This document shows positions 1 to 12,279 of a DNA stretch of 64,000 bases, one piece after another. Origin of the DNA: Bidens hawaiensis. Taxonomy: Eukaryota > Streptophyta > Magnoliopsida > Asterales > Asteraceae. Made by a program: the position numbers and the translations under genes. The stretch is from assembly GCA_021521415.1 (NCBI GenBank), contig JAIQDT010001732.1, forward strand, positions 186,001 to 250,000. The letters run 5' to 3'. Below the pieces are notes generated by a model. The model had not been told where the DNA came from. It was given only the letters and a program-made list of their open reading frames with translations, and searched no databases. The first letter of the stretch is position 1. Every line of letters begins with the position of its first letter.

Positions 1-814
1 ATTTGCATTCACTTTACTTTTCTTATTTATGTAAATAATTTCACATAATTAAAATGGAGTCAATGCATAATAAGATTAAATGAGTAAATAAGTGATAAAT
101 ATATTTGTGCAAATACACTTAACAACATATATGAAAGAAGGATTTTATTTTGTACATAAATCGTCCTCCGATCACATTTAATCACATAATTACTTGATTA
201 CCAAATTTTTTATTTGCATTTTGGCCCGCCTTCCATTTCTAAGATTTCAACCCATGTAAAATGCGGGATTTCTTAATCCTTTTAAACAATCAATCAATCA
301 TATTAATATATTAATTCCAACTTTCGAAAAGAGTTTATCTCCCTTTGTTGAAACCCTCTGTTTATCTTCAAGAAGCCGGCAAAATGACACCTGCAGCCAC
401 CGGTTTGAACCAGTAGCATCGGTGTATTTCGCCTTGAGATATTTGATAGTCATCTAACGTAGTCATTTCAAAACACACATGTGTAAACCTACTTTTTATG
501 CAAGTACAGAATGCATAATCATGTCAAACATTCATATTGCAATCATAATCAAGCATGTAGAGTGATCATTCAATTCATCACAAAGAAATTTAGACACACG
601 TATTCATTGATCATTAGCACACACAATCAACATTCTTATATAAAAAAACACAGCATTCATGGATAATCAGTCAAGAACTTTTCAAGCAACCACATATAAC
701 CAGAAAAACACATAGAGAACTCTTAAGACCTTGCTAGAGATAGTCAGTTAGCACAATAAGCATATTTCATCAATTAGATTTTATCAGAGTTTAACAGAAA
801 GTCGCCTAAAGCCT
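1..814. other. No recognisable gene; region 3' of Copia-1
   Basis: AT-rich sequence beyond the RNase H end of the minus-strand Copia-1. I see no polypurine tract and no second copy of the 7,929-8,971 LTR here, so the 3' end of that element is deleted, decayed or outside the window. No other gene is supported. Confidence 0.6.
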
Positions 815-1483
815 TTAACAAAAGTTGAATCTAGTTTTACCTTGTGGCTTGGTGAACAAGTCAGCCAAGTTATCACTAGTTACAACTTGTTTCATTTCTA
901 TCAAGCCTTTCTCATTACAATCTCTGATAAAATGATGTCTAATTTCAATATGCTTGGTCTTCGAGTGTTGCACATGATTTCTTACAATGAGCAAAGTAGC
1001 AGTGTTGTCAATGAGAATAGAGGTATTCAGAAAATTCAAACTATAGTCCAACAATTGATTCTGAATCCAGGGAACTTGTGCACAACAAGCAGATGCATCA
1101 ATGTATTCTGCTTCAATAGTTGAAATGGACATTGTAGTTTGCTTCTTGTATTGCCATGACACCGGTCTATTACCCAAGTACTGACATCCCCTGAGGTAGA
1201 GTTTCTACTCATATTACAGCCATCATAGTCATTGTTTGTGTATGAAAGAAAATCAAATGATCTATTCTTTGGGTACCAAATTCCAAAGCCTGCCTTTCCC
1301 TTTAAATATCCGAAGATCCTTTTCACAGCCATCACATGAGAAACTTTGTGATTGGCTTGAAATCTTTAAACAAACCCATACAGCAAACATGATGTCAAGC
1401 CTAGATGCAGCAAGATACATTAATGATCCTATCTTGGCTTTGTACCCATGCTGGTCTACATCCCCCCCCCCCCCCCTCATCAA
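815..1483 (-). pseudogene. Copia-1 RNase H and 3' end of pol
   Basis: RNase H degrades the RNA strand of the RNA/DNA hybrid during reverse transcription. Two overlapping frames carry copia RNase H landmarks: STxEAEY (read as STIEAEYIDAS), a QHSKTKHIEIRHHFIRD block and a DNLADLFTK C-terminal signature. The upstream part (SLMYLAASRLDIMFAV, then the YLKGK segment) continues in other frames. The domain is therefore interrupted by at least two frameshifts. A poly-C tract (poly-G on the coding strand) sits inside it. Confidence 0.85.
1462..1476. repeat. Poly-C tract (about 15 C) within pol
   Basis: Uninterrupted C run inside the decayed pol, read as a glycine run on the coding strand. It is likely a homopolymer expansion and its length may be an assembly artefact. 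A similar C run occurs at 20,080-20,095. Confidence 0.7.
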
Positions 1484-1574
1484 CTATCATTTTCTCATGT
1501 GTGTCCATAGGAGTTGAGGCTGTCTTCACATCATGGCATTTAAACTTGGTCAAGATTTCATTTACATACTTGGA

Positions 1575-2330
1575 TTAGTTAATGAATATTCCGTCCTTTT
1601 TTTGTTGAACTTGCAACCCAAGGAAGAAATTCATCTCTCCCATTGAATGCATGTTGTACTTTGACTTCATCACACCCTCAAATTCCTTACACATGTCTTC
1701 ATATGTAGATCCAAAAATGATGTCATCAACATACACGTGTACCAACAGTAAGTTTTTTCCTTTATTTTTATAGAATAAGGTCTTGTCGATAGCTCCTCTG
1801 TTGAAGCCATTTGCAAGAAGATGGTTTGATAACTTATCATACCAAGCTCTTGGAGCTTGATGTAACCGATACAAGCCTTTGCTAATCTAATACACCTTGT
1901 AAGGAAACTCAGGGTCTTCAAATCCTGGATAAACCTTAATGTTTCCATTCAAGAAAGCAGATTTGATATCCAACTGGTAAACCTTAATGTTCTTTGATGC
2001 TGCATAAGCTAGGAAGAGTCTAATTGCTTCTAATCTTGTAACTGGGCAAATACTTCCTCAAAATCAATACCTTCTTCTTGTAAACATCCAAGGGCTAAAA
2101 GTCTAGCCTTATTTTTCACTACAACCCCTCTCTTATCTCTCTTATTCCAGAAAGCCCATTTGGTGCCTATAGCATATTTTCCTCTTGGCTTGTCTACCAG
2201 TTCCTAGACTCGCAAATTTCTGATCTATGCCCACTCATCCTGCATAGCTTCTACCTAATTGTTGTCTTTCAATGCTTGAACAATGTTCTTTGGTTCAATC
2301 TGAGATAGAAAGCAAGAATAAATACAAATA
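1575..2330 (-). pseudogene. Copia-1 reverse transcriptase
   Basis: RNA-dependent DNA polymerase of a copia element. The clearest part (1,575-1,874) has LHQAPRAWY, the catalytic VYVDDIIFGS motif with both aspartates kept, and the MGEMNFFLGLQV segment. The N-terminal half (roughly 1,880-2,330) shows the YQLDIKSAFLNG-type block and upstream sequence, but only in scattered frames with several stops. The active site is intact while the reading frame is not, so it is a pseudogene. Confidence 0.85.
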
Positions 2331-2401
2331 TTTACAGTTTCATATGCAATTCTAGTAACCCTCTCATGCAGGTCACCAATGATGTTTTCAAGGGGATGAT
2401 T

Positions 2402-2752
2402 TCATTGAACTGAAGAGGTTTGGTTGATTGAACTTGTAGTCAGATGAGTGTATGAATTTGAAACATTCAAATCAGGCTCATCACTGTTTTGATTTGAAGT
2501 GTTGGATGTTGAAGCAACATTGTTTGAAATATTAAGATTTTCAAATAAAGATTCAAACATAGTTTGAGTATCATGTTGAGGTTGTTCATAAGGAGATTCA
2601 ATTGGATCTTCATTAGTGAAATTTTGATCTGTCTCCTGAGTGTCAACATGCTGCTCAATTTCTTCATTATCAGTTGAAATCTTCTTTTGAAATGTAAACT
2701 CAGTGTCATCATTAGCAACTTTGGACCATAATTTGTCCAAATCTATTTTCAT
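2402..2752 (-). pseudogene. Copia-1 integrase-RT linker
   Basis: An open stretch of 116 codons, acidic and rich in Asn, Ser, Thr and Gln, lies between the integrase and reverse transcriptase remnants. Low-complexity acidic linkers are usual at this place in copia polyproteins. No domain is recognisable. The assignment rests on position and strand only. Confidence 0.55.
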
Positions 2753-2821
2753 TTCAGTTGTTGCTTCAGGAAAAATAGTTTGATAAGCACTTTCTTCAAT
2801 GTCTTAAGGGTATATCTTGGA

Positions 2822-3643
2822 TTACTTGATGAGCTTTTCAAGGTTAAACAACCAGCTATGACCATCAACAGTGTTGAAATGGTTTTCATTGAATACAATG
2901 CCAGAGGATTCAATCACACTTAAATGATTTTTGACACAAAATCTATAAGCTTTTGATTGTAATGAATATCCAACAAAGAAACAATCCAAATATTTAGCCA
3001 GAAACTTGTTCAAGTAGTCCTTGGTGTTCAACAAGGAACATTTGCAACCAAATGGTTTAACTTTTGTTGAGAAGCACCATATTTTGAACATAGCAAGTTG
3101 TGTTAATAGCCTCAGCCCAAAAGGAGACAGGCAGATATGCATCAGCAATAATGGTTCTTGCAACTTCAATTAATGTTTTGTTTATTCTTTCTGCCCATTT
3201 TGTTAAGGATTTCTAGGATTACTAAACTATTGAAATATTCCCTCTGCAAGACAAAATTCAGTCATTACCTCATTCTTGAATTTTGTACCATTGTAACTAT
3301 TGAATACCTTAACCTCTTGTCAAGCTGATTCTCCATTCTTGTAATGCAACCATTTTTTAGCTCAACTGCTTTATCCTTTGTAGATAAGAAATACACCCAT
3401 GTGAACTTTGAATAATCATCAGTTATCACCAAACAAAACCTCTTGTTTCTAATACTTAGAACACTCACAGGACCAAAGATCCATGTGAAGCATTTTAAGC
3501 ACTTTATCTATTGAGTTTATAAATTTTAATTTGTGTGATGATTTATGTTGTTTACCCTTTTGATATGAGGAACAATGGTCTTCTAGCTTGAACTCCCTTA
3601 TAGGAAAACCAATTACATGGGCACCTTTTACAAGTTTGTTCAT
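2822..3643 (-). pseudogene. Copia-1 integrase and GAG-pre-integrase zinc region
   Basis: Integrase inserts the cDNA into the genome. From 3,643 down: a cysteine and KGKQHK segment typical of the HHCC zinc region, then LHMDLW (first catalytic Asp), CLVITDDYSKFTWVYFLSTKDK, and in another frame a C-terminal part with SPFGLRLLTQ and FGCKCSLLNTKDYLNKFLAK. At least three frames are used and the DNGTEF and PQQNGVAER segments are not intact. It is non-functional. Confidence 0.85.
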
Positions 3644-3649
3644 ATTTTT

Positions 3650-4130
3650 TTAAATTAACTTGACACAATTTTCAATGCCACAACCTTGATTCATTTTCAG
3701 AAGCTTTTGAAATAAAGCATGTTCCTCCTATTGATACTGCATCTTTCATGCTTAGCTTATATAGATTCCCATTTCTAGTAGCCATCATCACTATCATTGC
3801 AAGGGGAATCACAAACTCAGGTTTCGATATAAGCAGTGTGAATCATTAAATCCCACTTTATAACCCTTGCCACAAACCTGTGAAATGCTCAACATGTTGT
3901 ATTGAAGTCCTTCAACATGTAAACCATTATCAAAAGATATTTTTCCATTTGTCAAGATTCCTCTACCAACAATCTTTCGTCCATTCTCATCACTGCTAAA
4001 TGCAACATGTCCTTCATACTTTTCTTCATAATTAGTTTTGAAGTGAAATACAAGCCAAAGCAGCTTGCACTTCAACAATCTTTCTTCTTATTGCATTTCA
4101 TGTGTCTGGAACATCACTGTCCATGTATCA
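3650..4130 (-). pseudogene. Copia-1 protease remnant
   Basis: The frame at 3,809-4,078 reads GRGILTNGKISFDNGLHVEGLQYNML-type sequence followed by SISQVCGKGY. This is the stretch that follows the retropepsin site in copia elements. Just upstream (about 4,090-4,130) a CSRHM remnant of the DSGCSRHM active site can be read, but the DSG part is destroyed by a stop codon. The protease is dead. Confidence 0.65.
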
Positions 4131-4222
4131 TATGTCAGTTTGCTATGTGGACTTCTCCTTCACATAAAAGAGACATTTTGATTAGTTTTGAAGTGAAATA
4201 CAAGCGAAAGTAGCTTGCACTT
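4019..4222. repeat. Local direct duplication
   Basis: About 45 bp at 4,025-4,072 (attagttttgaagtgaaata and onward) recurs almost unchanged at 4,175-4,222, so the unit is about 150 bp. The duplication lies at the protease remnant and helps explain its scrambled frame. Confidence 0.8.
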
Positions 4223-4229
4223 TTTCAAG

Positions 4230-6130
4230 CACAATTTCATATTGTTCATCTTGAACTGGATCTTCTTAGACTACTTCACAAGACTCATCAGTCTTATAAC
4301 CACTCTCATCAGGCTTTCCATATAAGCCACAATACTAGTGCATTCTCCTAATACAGTTTCCCTTCTCAAAATATTTCTTAGTGTTTCATCTTTAGGCTTC
4401 CAAAGAAATCCTCTTGGCTTAAGCCCATTTTTCATTAGGTACTTTTCATCACCATTAAGTTTTCTTCCTTGTTTTCTTCTGAAGGTTCTTAGATTATATT
4501 TTCCTTTTACATCAGTTATAAAAGATGATACTAACTTCTCATAATCAAATGAACTTTCAGATTCATGTGATATGAATGAACAATTCTTCACAACTTTCCT
4601 TTCTATCACAGTTTCATTTTTCACTTCATATCCCACATCCTTCTTCATACCTCTCTCCAAGTATTCAACATACTTTTTCTTGTAGAAAACAAAATCTTGA
4701 CTAAACTTGGTGGAGTCAAGAACATGAAAAGCTTTAGGAGTGAATATGTCTTGAGAAGAATCAGTAAGATGCCAATAAACATCATAGATCCTTCACCACA
4801 CTTGTCCATTATGCTTTGCAACTAAGTTTCCATTCTTGTACCTCTCACTTGGTCTAGGAGGATCAGTTCTAATGGTATTATGATGGTTGAGTTCTCTGTA
4901 AAATTCGATTAAGATTGGTTAAAAAACATCAATCCTTTCATAACTTTGATCACAAAGATTACTCTTTCAAGATTTAGTCTATTTCCTCTTTAATCACATT
5001 CGCTTGTTGGACTTGATCTCCTTTTGGAAAAATACTCAACATCTAAAATTCCAAATAGCTCATGGTTTGAAAACACATGATAGATGGGTAGGAATTGATT
5101 GATATCTTTTAAAGCTTCTTCAGATTTCTTGTAAAATGAATTACCTTGTTTTACATTATTGAATTGTTTATTCTTTGGTTATTAGGTTTCTCTTCTCTTG
5201 AGGACTCTTGTTTGCATAAGGGATTTCATTTCTTGTTTTTATTTGATATCCTCCACAAATATCAAATGGTTTGTGATTCTTTCTCATCTATTAAAAATGT
5301 TTCTTCAATTTTGGAGATATGATTTTGCATTTGCTTTGATGTACGTTTTCTTTTGTGACGTCTTCTTGTTCTTATCAGTGATCTTGCAGCTGCAATAGCT
5401 TAAGCTTTTACTCCTTTGACTACTTGAATCTGTTTCAGTGTTTTCACTTGAATCTGCTGATTTAATATTACTTGAGTCATCCTCTTTCATTTCAAAGTCA
5501 CTCTTATCATTCATAATCACTTTCTCATAGTTTTCTATGAATTCTTTCTTGTCACTGAAAGTTGACGTCCTCTGACACAAATATGCTTCTATGTTTTCTT
5601 TATCAACCTTCAATGGGTAATTGTCACAAAAAGGTGGTGGAACAACCCTGTATTTTTCTTCGGGTTTAATTTTCTCAAGTTTTCCACAAATGTTTCCAGT
5701 GGAGACCAAATTCTTCAAAAATTTGACTTCAACTTGTAACTAAGTGTTCTTCAACTTTTCCTCTATATACATATTTTTTCAATCCATTAATCTGAACTGT
5801 GAATCTTCACTGAGTCCTGTAACTTTTAATACAGTCCTCCTTAAGACCTCTGATTTGATTTTCATATGTATTCTCACTCATTTTGTACACATTGATGACA
5901 CTATCCTTCCTGTTACTTCTACACTCCCATTTTCCCACATATTTTCTCAAATTATCAATTATGATCAGTAATTTAGAAGATGAGGGTTCAGAAGTTACCT
6001 GACTGTTTGAAGATTCACCACTTTCATTTATCACTTCCTTGTAAGACACAATAAAATTTTCAATTTCCTTGGCATGATTACTCCAATCAAATTGTCGATC
6101 TTGTGGCTCTCTTGCAACTGCCACATTACC
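4230..6130 (-). pseudogene. Copia-1 gag C-terminal / inter-domain region
   Basis: Three separate open stretches (4,271-4,660; 5,305-5,718; 5,807-6,124) lie between the zinc knuckle and the protease remnant. They are charged and Lys/Glu/Ser rich, and one contains VPPPFCDNYP, which resembles the VPPPFNHNYTY segment of the Sire-B gag. This is the long extra gag region of Sirevirus-like elements. It is broken by several frameshifts. Confidence 0.65.
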
Positions 6131-6139
6131 TTAGTTTCT

Positions 6140-7499
6140 TGGTTGTTGATTCATGCCATATTGATTTTGATTATTTCCGTTCTGATTAGGAGGGGCTTGA
6201 TTTAAGTTCTGGTTGTTATGTGGTTGTTGATGTTGTTAAGGAATAATTTGCTAATTATTCTGGTTATTCTGCTATTGGAAATTGTTCTGATTTTGCCTTT
6301 GTTGAGGGTATTGGTTTCTTTTAGGGTAGTTGTTGTTGAAATTGTTTTGATGATGCCTAGTAAGATTGCATTCTCTTGCAAAGTGTCCTAGTTGCTGACA
6401 TTTGTAGCAAATTGCCTTGGACTTATCAAAACCTATTCTTTCATTAGGATGAGAGAATGTGGATCTCCATGTTCTATTATACAAACTATTGCTTCTTGGT
6501 GCCAACATTGTTGCTTGCCACTTCAGAACAATTACTTCAAGATCATCAGCATCAATTTGTTCCAAGTCTTCTTGGACCACACTTGTGTGTATGAGATTCT
6601 TGGCAACAAATGCATTGTAAGAGTCAGTGAACATTGAGAATAGAGCTTGGTACTCATTTCTTTGACTAGCATTGTTTGGCACATAAGGAACATGAGAACT
6701 TGCAACATAAGAGGTATCCCCTTCATTTATCATTTCACATTGAATTTTTGCTGACCAAACTGACTACCAATTTTGAAGGTTCTTCAATGAGTGGAAGTTG
6801 TTGTTGAGGTTTTGTGTTCAAATTACTCATAGGAGCAATGAGAGAATTTGTGACTGGAAAGCTTGGTTTGTTTCCTTTGATCATATTATTTTCAATCATC
6901 TCATGCTCTGCTGCGTGTAGGAGGAAAATGACATCATCTAGCTTGAAGCTTGTAAAGTTGACCTTTTCTTTGATAAATTTAGTAGTATACCATTCACCAG
7001 AAAATGAGAATAATAACTTCTTGTTCACATCAAAATCTGTGATTTGCAAGTCAGTTGTCCTAATTTTATTGATAATGGATACAAATCTTTGTAGTATAGA
7101 TTTCAACTTCTCCCCTTCCTTAAACTTGAACCTGTCAAGTTGTTGTTTCAGTGTATCTTTCTTTATATCTTTCAATTCAGTATTTCCTTTAAACATTTCA
7201 ACCACAACATCATACATGCTCTTTGTTGTTGTATGATTATTAACACTTGTAAGTATTTCCCACGACAACCCCAATTTAAGCATAGGCAATGCTTTTTCAT
7301 CAACCTTTTGCATCTGCCTTTTAACAGTTTGGTTATTATTTGGTGCTGTCGAAGGAACATATGGTCCATTCTTGATTGAATTCCACAATTCGGAGTTATT
7401 ATAATTCACAACTGCCTCAAACAGAACATTCCACTTGATATAGTTATCCTGGCCCAATAGTCTAGGAATCTTGTTAGTAGAAACCTCTTGGTCATCCAT
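6140..7499 (-). pseudogene. Copia-1 gag (capsid and CCHC nucleocapsid)
   Basis: Gag packages the element RNA in virus-like particles. The N-terminal frame (7,499-6,735, 254 codons) starts at a clear ATG and matches the copia gag UBN2-type domain (LLGQDNYIKWNVLFEAVV, then LDRFKFKEGEKLKSILQRF). After a frameshift near 6,735 the second frame (6,733-6,272) carries QIDADDLE and one CCHC knuckle, CYKCQQLGHFAREC, with all four ligands, then an Asn/Gln-rich tail. Confidence 0.88.
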
Positions 7500-7914
7500 T
7501 TGCTTTTTAAAAAGTATTTTGATAATATATTTTTGGTATTTTGATTTTTGGAAACTTTAACAGCTAACTTGAAAGAAAAGTTAAATACTTGTAAGAAAAA
7601 TTTGAAAGACTTTGAAATTTTCAGATCTAATGAGAAATATCTTAGATCTGCTAAAAACAAAGGATTCTGACCATGGTCTAAACAATGATGATGAAATGAG
7701 TGTATATCAAGGAATAGAAAACTTTTAAACCTCTTAGAAATTCAGATCTGAAGCTAAAACAAATAAATTATAGAGTAGCTCGCGTCACTTTTCAATAGAA
7801 CAGTGATTTGCTTACGTCATCTTCTTCAATCTTCGTTCAAATTTGCACAAATCTTCAAAATATTTCACAATCACTCCTTGTAGTAACAAACCGGTCTTTA
7901 CCGAGCTTACTCAA

Positions 7915-7926
7915 GCTCTAATACCA
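7915..7926 (-). other. Primer binding site of Copia-1
   Basis: On the minus strand this reads TGGTATtAGAGC, complementary to the 3' end of initiator tRNA-Met with one mismatch. It lies 2 nt from the LTR end, which fixes the 5' LTR boundary and the element's orientation. Confidence 0.85.
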
Positions 7927-7928
7927 CT

Positions 7929-8971
7929 TGTTAGGACCGTATTGTACCTCGTACTCAAACACTAAATCGACAAGAAAACTAAGAGATACAAAATATGTAA
8001 AGTCCCCACCCTTAGAATATAGCAGACGGAATCGACAAAAACCTGGATGTTTCTAAATATAGAAAGAACACAAAACAAACAAACACATGATTCACTCAAA
8101 AGATTTCCATTAGAATATTTAGAAAGATAAAATTGGAAATGCTTTAGGTTTCAGGTGGAATGTCAGGTGAGGCTGCCTTCTGTACAGAGAATAATCAGTA
8201 TGTCTCAAAAGGTGTGTAATCAACCGTCTTCATAAATGTGACCTAGTATTCCCTTATATAGGCACATGACAGTCCTTTTGGAAACTTTAATCATTACAAA
8301 ACATTCTCAAAATAAACACAAGTGTCAAAACAAGACTTCGAGTTAGCTTGATCTTTGTCGAGCGGACCTTGTAATCCTAAGTGTTCTTGAGGCAGTTCTT
8401 CGAGTAGACTTTACTTAAAATGTTTCCAAATTCCTTTGGAAATATTCTTCCAAGCAGACTTCAAACTTCATGATATATCCAAACTTTGCTCGGAAATATC
8501 CATCGAGCAAACTTGTTCTTCTTGATCTCTTCAATCTTTGTCCTTAGACTTATTCTAGCAATCACATTATACTCGGGTACTATAGCTTGCTCGAGACTAA
8601 ACTATGCTCGTATAAGTCCTTATATTAAACCCTTTAACATCTCACAAGCATGCTTGAGATCTTTCTTATTGAATCTTTGCTCGACCCACAAAATTACTTG
8701 TAAACATGGCCTAAGCTTGGATATGTCAAGTGTTTGCTCTGACACAAAATGTGCTTGACTAAAGAACAACTTTGCTTGATGAAGTGCAGTTTGCTCGAAT
8801 CTTGACACTTAGAAGAATTCTTGAAGATAACCTTACTCTCATAATATGCCTTGCTCGAATAAGTAAATACCTTGCTCGAAGTGCTGGGTTTGCTCGAGTT
8901 CCATACTTAGCATATTTCTGAGGAGGTTGAAAAGATTCCTATCTACCGTGATTAATCCTTTAGTCCCAAAA
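7929..8971 (-). repeat. Copia-1 5' LTR
   Basis: Starts TG on the plus strand next to the primer site and aligns along its length with the LTR at 54,791-55,705. Shared stretches include the atcgagc/tgctcga-rich middle and ttccatacttagcatatttc near the end. The outer end is worn (cccaaa instead of cccaaca). It holds a dense array of TTGCTCGA/TCGAGCAA words (8,340-8,900). On the minus strand that array precedes a TATA box. Confidence 0.85.
8252..8262 (-). promoter_or_regulatory. TATA box of the Copia-1 LTR
   Basis: Minus strand CCTATATAAGG, between the TTGCTCGA array (upstream) and the LTR end and primer site (downstream). This is the expected place for the retrotransposon promoter. Confidence 0.7.
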
Positions 8972-9169
8972 AGTTAACTCCATAAGAGAAATGCTAGGAT
9001 CGTGAGTAGTAAAGTGAATGATGAGAAAGTAGGGATGATTGAGAAGGATGGTGATTGTCAAGGTATCCTAATTGAAAAGGCATGAAATGATGAGGCTACA
9101 TGGTGTAGCGAATGTGAAAGAAGAACACTAGGAAGTATGTAGTTGTGAACCTGAGACTGTTATGAAGAG

Positions 9170-9390
9170 ACCATTATCAATACTTTAGTTAAAATCATGA
9201 GAATGGTTAAAAATTGTAAGATAGAGCTACAGGGACAAGTGTTCCATGCTACTCTTTATGTTATGACCTTAGGAGGGTTCTATGTGGTTTTGGGGATGGA
9301 TTGGCTATCTGAGTTTGAGGTTCATATAGTGTGTAAGAGTAAGTCGATGAGGTTGAAGTCTGTAGACGGTAGTATAGTGACGGTTTAGGG
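9170..9390 (+). pseudogene. Gypsy aspartic protease fragment
   Basis: The frame at 9,197-9,388 ends in a recognisable Ty3/gypsy retropepsin C-terminus: GGFYVVLGMDWLSEFEVHI, then CKSKSMRLKSVDG. In complete genes this follows the catalytic DSG segment, which is absent here. Sequence from 8,972 to 9,170 and from 9,390 to 9,500 may be further decayed gypsy sequence but shows no clear domain. Confidence 0.75.
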
Positions 9391-9500
9391 TGATAAAAAA
9401 TTTCCAGGGCTTAATGTCATTTAGATAAATAAGTACGACATATTAGGCAACCTGATATGCAGAAGCAGACAACAATGAATTCAGAGGATAAGACGAGACT

Positions 9501-9958
9501 TGTTGATACACGTTTTGTCATCTCGGTCTTTGTTTAATGTATTTGGATAATATTATAAAGTCTAGGGGTATTTTGGTAACTGTATTAGATACATTCGTTA
9601 ATGTAATTAAAATATTTGTTGGAGTAGGTCATAACGAATGTGTCCCCGCGTGTCTATCATGCTCATTCGTCAAGGGATGTTAACGTATGAATCCATTCGT
9701 TATTAGAACGAATATAGAGTAACGTATAATGATGAACGAAGAGCTCATTCGTTAGGCATGTCTAATGAATGAGATCGTCTTCTATACATACCCTGTATTT
9801 ATCCAAGTTAATTATTAGTTGTTATTATTATCATTCATGTACCTTTACTCTGCCAAAGCATCCTCTCAACACACAGTGCACACAACTAACGTAATTGTAA
9901 ACGTAATTCATATCATAGACCAGATCCATGATCGTAATCAATAACATATGGTTTCTCA
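9501..9958 (+). repeat. Plus-strand copia LTR (Copia-2 family)
   Basis: Begins TGTTGATACA and ends TTTCTCA, 2 nt before a perfect primer site. It aligns with the LTR at 53,970-54,443, sharing the same layout of ATTCGTTA/TAACGAAT words followed by a ctatac segment. The ATTCGTTA cluster spans about 9,590-9,770. The rest of the element is missing. Confidence 0.8.
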
Positions 9959-9960
9959 AG

Positions 9961-9973
9961 TGGTATCAGAGCC
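9961..9973 (+). other. Primer binding site of Copia-2 fragment
   Basis: TGGTATCAGAGCC, a perfect match to the usual initiator tRNA-Met primer site, directly after the LTR end. The element is cut off about 60 bp further on. Confidence 0.85.
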
Positions 9974-10266
9974 ATATGTTTTGGGCTAGACTTAATGGTT
10001 TATACTTAATCTATTAGGCTTGGGTTTTGGCTAACTTGTAACACCAAAAATTCTATTTTCGGTGGGGTTTTGTATGGGCTTGGGACATAGGGTATTTGGT
10101 AGCATATATACCTTGTAACTAGGGTGTTTGGTATTCTAATCATATTGTAATCGCTGTGAAGGGCTTAAGCACCAGACGTTAATATGACGTGTGTTTTGAA
10201 GTCCATCGTGTCTTGATTGTTGTTTATACTTGTTTGTCTAGAACCAATTCGTTGTTAGTTTCCGCT
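9974..10266. other. Truncated leader and gypsy-like LTR start
   Basis: About 60 bp of copia leader follow the primer site. From about 10,037 the sequence starts TGTAACACC, the usual first bases of many Ty3/gypsy LTRs, and runs to the LARD insertion point. No coding sequence is visible. Confidence 0.45.
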
Positions 10267-12263
10267 TGTAACATTCGTTACTTTTCAAACCCGAAAACCC
10301 AACCCATTTTAAATTTTCGGTTTTGTTTCTATTTAAATTTATATATTTTTTTATATTATTAATTAATCTCAAATTTTCGTTAATGTATTTTATGTGATTA
10401 TTTCACCACCCTTGTAGTATTACATACTCATTTAAAACAATCATAATCAAGATCAAATATATATGTACATGTTTCATGCAATTTACTAGAATTATTATTT
10501 AACTACAACTACTACTTTTATTATTTATAATTATTATTATTAATTTATAATTATCATCATCTTGTCATATGTTACTTAACTAATAAAAACTAATGAATGT
10601 TTTAATTCAATAAAATTTATTAAAATAGTTAAACCTTTTGAATACCCTATTAAACACTTTTTAATTTGTGTTTTAATTATATTAAATATGATTAATTTTC
10701 ATAATTTCCTTAAGACATAACATCTCTATATTTTCAATATAAAAGGAGGACAAATCCTCCATTATTTTCACAACTCAATCCATTCTTTTCTTAAGTTTAA
10801 GAGCACTAACAATTAAGTTGTTACCATTTCAAGCATTTTATAGCTTTTGTTTTGATTTTATCTTGAATGTTCATACTTGTTCATAAGTTGTTCTTCATGA
10901 TCATGTTACTTTTATCATAAAAATATTATATCTTGGTTTTAAGAATCATTATGATCATGGATATCCAAGATGAACACTTTGATTTTTCTAAATCTTGGAT
11001 CAAGCCTAGCTATTTTTCAAGAACAAACATGAATATATATTTATCTAAATCTTATGATTCGTTGATCATCATAACTTATAAACTTTCTTTTAAATAAGAT
11101 TATTTATTAAAATTTCTTTTATTTAAAATATTTTACAATAGATATAACATACTTCATATCTTTGAATTAATAATTGAGTAAATTAATTATTGTTTATTTT
11201 ATTTCAACATAACTACTATTTATAATTTTCTTTATGAGAATTCATGCAAAACATGTAAGTTAATTAATTATGTTACTTGGAAACAAATGTTTAATCATAA
11301 ATTGTTATTAATATTATTATTTAATCTTATATTAATAAGTTATAATTATTTGTCTACAAATCATTCTTCAACTAATAAACATCAAATGATTTATATAAAC
11401 TTTATTCATTTTTGTTAAACTCATTAAGAATCCCCAAGTCCCCATTTACCATAAGTTAATTAACTTTATAACTCCGGTAGCTAGTCCTTGATTTTTGTAT
11501 CTTCCTTATTATTTATAGTTTCGTGAGATTCAATTGCTTCCTTTGTTAACTCGCTTTCGGTTATTATTTCAAGTTGTCTCCAATATCAAAGGTGAGTTTC
11601 TCACACCCCTTTTTTTTTACCTTTTTACTATTTTGGGGGTAGCATATATATCCTATCAAAACTCAATTTTGTTTATTTATTATTTACAAACTACAATTCG
11701 CATCACGGACTTGTGTGTCTACTTGTTACTTGCTCAAATATTACGTGAATGGATTTCTTCGATAAGTATGATCATACGCCCCCCTTTGCACTCAAGACCA
11801 TTGTTTCTAGTGGAAAAGGGACTTCGATCTGAGTACGTTGGTGCACAATCCCAACTGTAAAAGACCTTCATTTATTCTTTACACTCATGGACCATTGTTT
11901 CTAGTGTAAAGAACCCTTATGAGTTTTTCACAAGTTTTCATGGAATTGTATGGTTTTTATGTAGTATTAAAACTGTGTGAATTTACCAACTATTCAATTA
12001 GTTGACTTTATTTTATATATATGCTATAGGTACTTTCATTAGAGAATGAAATGAAGAGGATACTAGAAGTTAGGTTATCTAGATAATAAACAAGAAGATG
12101 TTTGTTTTGTTCCTTTTCCCTTGTATTTGTTCATTTGAAATAACTTGTGTACTTGATGCTTTGGAATGAATTAATGATAATATTGTCACTTAATACTGTC
12201 ACATGTGTTTTGGGCAATCTGTATGTCACACTCAGGCGTTTCCGCTTTAGCCAAGGTGTTACA
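10267..12263 (+). repeat. LARD 5' LTR
   Basis: About 2.0 kb, TGTAACATTC...GTGTTACA. A TATA box, TATAAAAGG, lies at 10,738-10,746. It is highly similar to the right LTR, with scattered substitutions. Near 10,940-10,975 a segment is present that the right LTR replaces with a short local duplication. Confidence 0.9.
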
Positions 12264-12266
12264 GAT

Positions 12267-12279
12267 TGGTATCAGAGCC
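12267..12279 (+). other. LARD primer binding site
   Basis: TGGTATCAGAGCC, 3 nt after the LTR end; initiator tRNA-Met type. It confirms plus-strand orientation. Confidence 0.85.

Larger units (their letters stand above)
815..8971 (-). mobile_element. Copia-1: decayed Ty1/copia retrotransposon
   Basis: Reading the minus strand from 8,971 downwards gives the copia order: 5' LTR, primer site, gag with a CCHC knuckle, protease remnant, integrase, reverse transcriptase, RNase H. Every domain is recognisable but broken by stops and frameshifts, so the copy is dead. The gag-integrase spacing is long (more than 2 kb), as in Sireviruses. Only the 5' LTR is present in the window. A related LTR lies at 54,791-55,705. 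Confidence 0.9.

Noticed and set aside
1462..1476. Poly-C tracts as functional G-quadruplex sites
   Set aside because: A single uninterrupted run in dead pol sequence (and one in an intron) is better explained by slippage or assembly error.
9961..9973. TGGTATCAGAGCC as part of a tRNA gene
   Set aside because: No cloverleaf or A/B box surrounds it or the other copies; each stands next to an LTR end, so they are primer sites.
11534..11860. Similar open frames in both LARD LTRs (also 17,592-18,026)
   Set aside because: They recur only because the LTR is duplicated; start, end and reading differ between copies and no domain is seen.
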